Positions 61,217 through 64,000 of a stretch of DNA of 64,000 nt are shown here, piece by piece. Made by a program: the position numbers and the translations under genes. Under the pieces are notes generated by a model. It was not told where the DNA came from and ran no database searches. It was given only the letters and a program-made list of their open reading frames with translations. Numbering within the stretch: position 1 is the first letter of the stretch; the number at the start of each line of letters is the position of its first letter. The stretch lies in NCBI RefSeq assembly GCF_040361195.1, contig NZ_APNE01000003.1; one strand, written 5' to 3'. This DNA comes from Salinisphaera hydrothermalis. Lineage in GTDB: Bacteria > Pseudomonadota > Gammaproteobacteria > Nevskiales > Salinisphaeraceae.

Positions 61217-62902
61217 TCAGCTCACCTTGCGCCCGCGCGAGGGCGAAAAGCGCAGCAGCGCCCAGGGGTCCGGCATGGGCCCGGCCTCGACTTCGATGAG
61301 CACCGGGGCGTCGAGCGCAAAGGCTTCTTCGAGGCAGGCTCGCAATGCATCCGGCGTATTCGCGTGCATACCGCGGACGCCGAAGTTTTCGGCCACGCCG
61401 ACGAAGTCCGGCGAATTCAGGGCGCTGGCGATGCGGCGGCCGCCGAATTTCTGGTCCTGGATACGGGCCACGTTGCCATAGGCGCGGTCGTTGACCACGA
61501 TCGCTACCAGCGGAATCCGGTGCTGGGCCGCGGTGGCCAGTTCGGCGATGTTGTAGAGAAACCCGCCGTCACCGTTGATCGAGAGCACCTTGCGGTCCGG
61601 GCAGGCGACCTGGGCGCCGAGTGCGCTGGGAAAGCCCCAACCGAGCGTGCCCTGGTAGCCCGGCGATAGAAAACTGCGCGGTTCATAGACCGGGAATACG
61701 GCCCGGCTGGCATAGCCAAGCTGGGTGAGTTCGTCGACAAAGATGCCGTTCCGCGGCAGCACGTCGCGAATGGCATCAAGCCAGCCGATCTGCGGTTCGA
61801 GCGCCGACAGCGCCTGGGCCGCGGCACGTCGGGCCGGTTCGATCCAGTCGCCGAGCGCCCTCGGCGCCATGCCGGGCGGCAGTTGATCGAGCAGATTGGC
61901 CACGACCTCGGCCGCATCGCCCACCAGCCCGACAGTCGGCGGGGTCAAGCGATCGAGCGCTTCGGGATCGGCCTCGATGCGAATGATCTTGAGGCGTTCG
62001 TCGAGACCCCAGTCCATCAGCTGGAGCTGCAGCCGGGTGCCGATTGCGAGCACCACGTCGGCTTCGCCCCAGAGCCTATGCCCGGCCACCGGATCGACGC
62101 ACAGCGGATCGTCGCTGGCGAGCACGCCGCGGCCCATGCGGTTGGCCGTGACCGGCGCCCCCAGTGCGGCGGCCAGTCGCCGGATCGGTTCCGCCGCGCC
62201 CTGGGCGCCGCCGCCAACCACGATCAACGGGCGTTCGGCATGGGCCAGCAGTTTGGCCGCCTGTTCCAGTCCGGCCAGATCGGCCAGATCGGCCGCTGCC
62301 CGGCCCGGTTCGCTGTCCGGGATGGTAGCCCGGCCGGTACGGCCCCAGACATCGAGCGCGCATTCCAGCCCCACCGGCCGGCAGGGCGCGGTGTTTGCGA
62401 TATCGAATGCGCGCGCCGTGAGCGTGCCGGCCTGGCCCGGGTGGGCGATGCGCTCGGCGGATTTCGTAACATGACGCAGTACGCCGAGCTGATCGTGGAT
62501 TTCATGCAGCATGCCCACGCCGCGCCCGATCATGCGTTGCGGAATCTGGCCCGCCAGCGCGATGACCGGGGCCGAGCACGCCCAGGCGGTGGCCAGTGCG
62601 CCGGTGGTATTCAGCAGGCCCGGCCCGGGGACGACCGCGCAGACGCCCGGCCGGCCGGTGGCCATGCCATAACCGGTCGCCATATAGGCCGTGGCCTGTT
62701 CGTGGCGCGGGTTGATCGTACGCACCCGATCGGCGGCGTGATACAGCGCATCGAACAATGGATCGTTCTGGATGCCGGGCAGGGCGAAGATCGTATCGAC
62801 GCCGCGCCGATGCAGCGTCTCGACCAGAATGTCGGCGGTGGTGCCCTCGACCGCCCTGCCGGGGGCGGAAACGGTCGGGGCTGCCGGGTTGGGTGCGTGC
62901 AT
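61217..62902 (-). CDS. thiamine-diphosphate-dependent enzyme (acetolactate synthase-like)
   Basis: A 561-residue three-domain ThDP enzyme. The N-terminal PYR domain has the P-R-H-E-Q-A motif with the catalytic Glu. The central domain follows (PLIVVGGGAQGA). The C-terminal PP domain carries N-G-D-G-G-F-L-Y-N for ThDP/Mg binding. It resembles acetolactate synthase large subunits, but lacks a small-subunit partner, so decarboxylase or other ligase functions are open. It begins one base after the stop of an MHS transporter; the pair is probably an uptake-and-use operon. Confidence 0.88.
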   Translation of the reverse strand: MHAPNPAAPTVSAPGRAVEGTTADILVETLHRRGVDTIFALPGIQNDPLFDALYHAADRVRTINPRHEQATAYMATGYGMATGRPGVCAVVPGPGLLNTTGALATAWACSAPVIALAGQIPQRMIGRGVGMLHEIHDQLGVLRHVTKSAERIAHPGQAGTLTARAFDIANTAPCRPVGLECALDVWGRTGRATIPDSEPGRAAADLADLAGLEQAAKLLAHAERPLIVVGGGAQGAAEPIRRLAAALGAPVTANRMGRGVLASDDPLCVDPVAGHRLWGEADVVLAIGTRLQLQLMDWGLDERLKIIRIEADPEALDRLTPPTVGLVGDAAEVVANLLDQLPPGMAPRALGDWIEPARRAAAQALSALEPQIGWLDAIRDVLPRNGIFVDELTQLGYASRAVFPVYEPRSFLSPGYQGTLGWGFPSALGAQVACPDRKVLSINGDGGFLYNIAELATAAQHRIPLVAIVVNDRAYGNVARIQDQKFGGRRIASALNSPDFVGVAENFGVRGMHANTPDALRACLEEAFALDAPVLIEVEAGPMPDPWALLRFSPSRGRKVS

Positions 62903-64000
62903 CTAGGCGAATCCTCGCTGGGACGGTGCGGTGGCGGCGGTGTCTTCCGGCTGGCTGTCGGTGGTTTCGATCGATAGCCATTGCTGACGGCCTGCCGCCA
63001 GACGCTTGCGGGCCAGCAGCGTGCCGATGAAGCCGACGATCGCCGCCAGCGCCAGGGCGACACCCGGCATCGCGCGATTGCCGGTAACCTGGATCAGCCA
63101 GGTGACGAAGGCGGGGGTGAAGCCGCCGAATATGGCATAGGTCAGGCTGTAGGCCAGCGACCAGCCGCTGGCGCGGACCTTGGCCGGCATGATTTCCACC
63201 AGCGAGATCATCAGCGTGCCCTGCCAGCAGCCGTACAGGCAGCCGAGGAAGACCACCGCGACCCACAGCCGGAAGAACGACGGATCGGCCACCAGCCAAG
63301 CCATGGTCGGATAGGCACAGACGCCGAGCGCCGCCGAGGCCGACAACAGCACCGGTAGCCGACCGACCCGGTCCGAGATCGCGGCCACGCCGGGCATGAC
63401 GAAAAGATTGGCCGTGGCCATGCAGATGGTGACGATGAAGCTTTCCATCGACGTCAGGCCGAGGATCTTGTGGCCGTAGGTGACGATGTAGGACGTGATC
63501 AGATAAAAGGTCACCGAGGTCAGCAGAATCATCATGATGGCGTTGCCGATCAGCTGCCAGTTCTTGGCCAGCGTGGCGCTGACTTCGCGTAGGCTCGGGT
63601 GATGACGGCGCTGTTTGAACTCCTCGCTCTCGGTCATCGAGCGCCGCATGATCAGCAGCACCGGCACCAGCAGCGAACCGATCAGAAACGGCACGCGCCA
63701 GCCCCAGCTGTGCATCTGGGCGTCCGACAGGGTCAGCGACAGGCCGACGCCGATCAGCGAGGCCAACAGCACCGAAACTTCCTGGCTGGTCGGCTGCAGC
63801 GCGGCGAAAAAGCCCTTGTGATTGTTCGGCGCGATCTCGGCCAGATACACCGAGGCCGTGCCCGATTCGGCGCCGGCCGAAAAGCCCTGTAGCAGGCGCC
63901 CGATGATCACGATGACGGGCGCGGCGTAGCCGATGCTGGCGAACGACGGCACGAAGGCGATCGACAGCACGCCCACCGACATGATCGAAAGGCTCAGCAG
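62903..64000 (-). CDS. MHS-family MFS transporter, C-terminal part (cut by window edge)
   Basis: At least 366 residues of a major-facilitator metabolite:H+ symporter. The frame remains open past 64000 on the minus strand, so the true start is outside. G-R-L-L-Q-G-F-S-A-G-A-E-S-G-T and DRVGRLPVLL match the MHS (citrate/tricarballylate-like) group. It lies directly upstream of the ThDP enzyme on the same strand. Substrate probably an organic acid handled by the ThDP enzyme; inferred. Confidence 0.88.
   Translation of the reverse strand: MLSLSIMSVGVLSIAFVPSFASIGYAAPVIVIIGRLLQGFSAGAESGTASVYLAEIAPNNHKGFFAALQPTSQEVSVLLASLIGVGLSLTLSDAQMHSWGWRVPFLIGSLLVPVLLIMRRSMTESEEFKQRRHHPSLREVSATLAKNWQLIGNAIMMILLTSVTFYLITSYIVTYGHKILGLTSMESFIVTICMATANLFVMPGVAAISDRVGRLPVLLSASAALGVCAYPTMAWLVADPSFFRLWVAVVFLGCLYGCWQGTLMISLVEIMPAKVRASGWSLAYSLTYAIFGGFTPAFVTWLIQVTGNRAMPGVALALAAIVGFIGTLLARKRLAAGRQQWLSIETTDSQPEDTAATAPSQRGFA

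Noticed and set aside
1..64000. tRNA, rRNA, CRISPR array, integrase or insertion sequence
   Set aside because: Reading through both strands gave no regularly spaced repeats, no transposase motif and no recognisable tRNA arms.

Overview
This is a high-GC stretch of bacterial chromosome with densely packed genes on both strands. The gene content points to a heterotrophic, probably gammaproteobacterial (Salinisphaera-like) marine or halotolerant organism. It includes a Pit/DUF47 pair, LutABC, DsbG, a TAXI-type TRAP transporter, a DcaP-like porin, TerC and many SDR, LysR and LysE genes. The taxon is my inference from gene types, not from a marker gene. No rRNA, tRNA, CRISPR array, complete insertion sequence or integrase was recognised.

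Layout. 1-14.2 kb is ordinary metabolism: an alpha/beta hydrolase tail, a divergent Ldh2-type dehydrogenase, Pit phosphate transport with its DUF47 partner, a hydroxyisobutyrate-type dehydrogenase, a metallo-beta-lactamase-fold hydrolase, a cupin, SDR/LysR/DoxX/DLH genes, a LysE exporter and a GlpD-like flavoprotein. 14.2-23.8 kb is a defence and stability island: a FitAB-type toxin-antitoxin pair, a complete type I restriction-modification operon (hsdM-hsdS-hsdR), a solitary Phd-like antitoxin, an Mrr-type endonuclease and a second PIN toxin with an excisionase-type HTH antitoxin. The hsdS gene is visibly richer in A/T than its neighbours. 23.8-26.7 kb is lutABC (L-lactate oxidation) with a perfect palindrome in front. 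26.8-37.9 kb carries an M16 protease, DsbG, a TSUP permease, glutamate dehydrogenase with a terminator-like hairpin in its leader, TerC, a LOG protein and a DEDDh exonuclease.

38.2-50 kb is the most coherent metabolic unit. A TetR regulator with a perfect CGTATAA-N5-TTATACG operator heads an apparently single operon: TAXI binding protein, fused TRAP permease, LigI (PDC hydrolase), GalB (4-oxalomesaconate hydratase), GalC/LigK (CHA aldolase), GalD (4-oxalomesaconate tautomerase), then a DcaP-like porin. Beyond an oppositely oriented MHS transporter lie AroQ (type II dehydroquinase) and an aldehyde dehydrogenase. Together the enzymes turn 2-pyrone-4,6-dicarboxylate or 4-oxalomesaconate into pyruvate and oxaloacetate. 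No ring-cleaving dioxygenase and no LigC is present, so a transported dicarboxy-pyrone, tricarboxylate or aromatic acid is a plausible entry substrate. The TRAP permease carries one single-base frameshift and the MHS transporter one clear and one probable frameshift. These are either real lesions or sequencing errors.

50-64 kb returns to mixed functions: an MpaB/DUF2236 oxygenase, an M23 peptidase, an amidase, a GNAT, a cysteine hydrolase, a membrane-anchored arylsulfotransferase-like protein, an EamA exporter divergent from an XRE-cupin regulator, a CytX-like permease, an HhH-GPD-like protein, LysE, two tandem GFA proteins, and a ThDP-dependent enzyme directly downstream of an MHS transporter that runs off the window.
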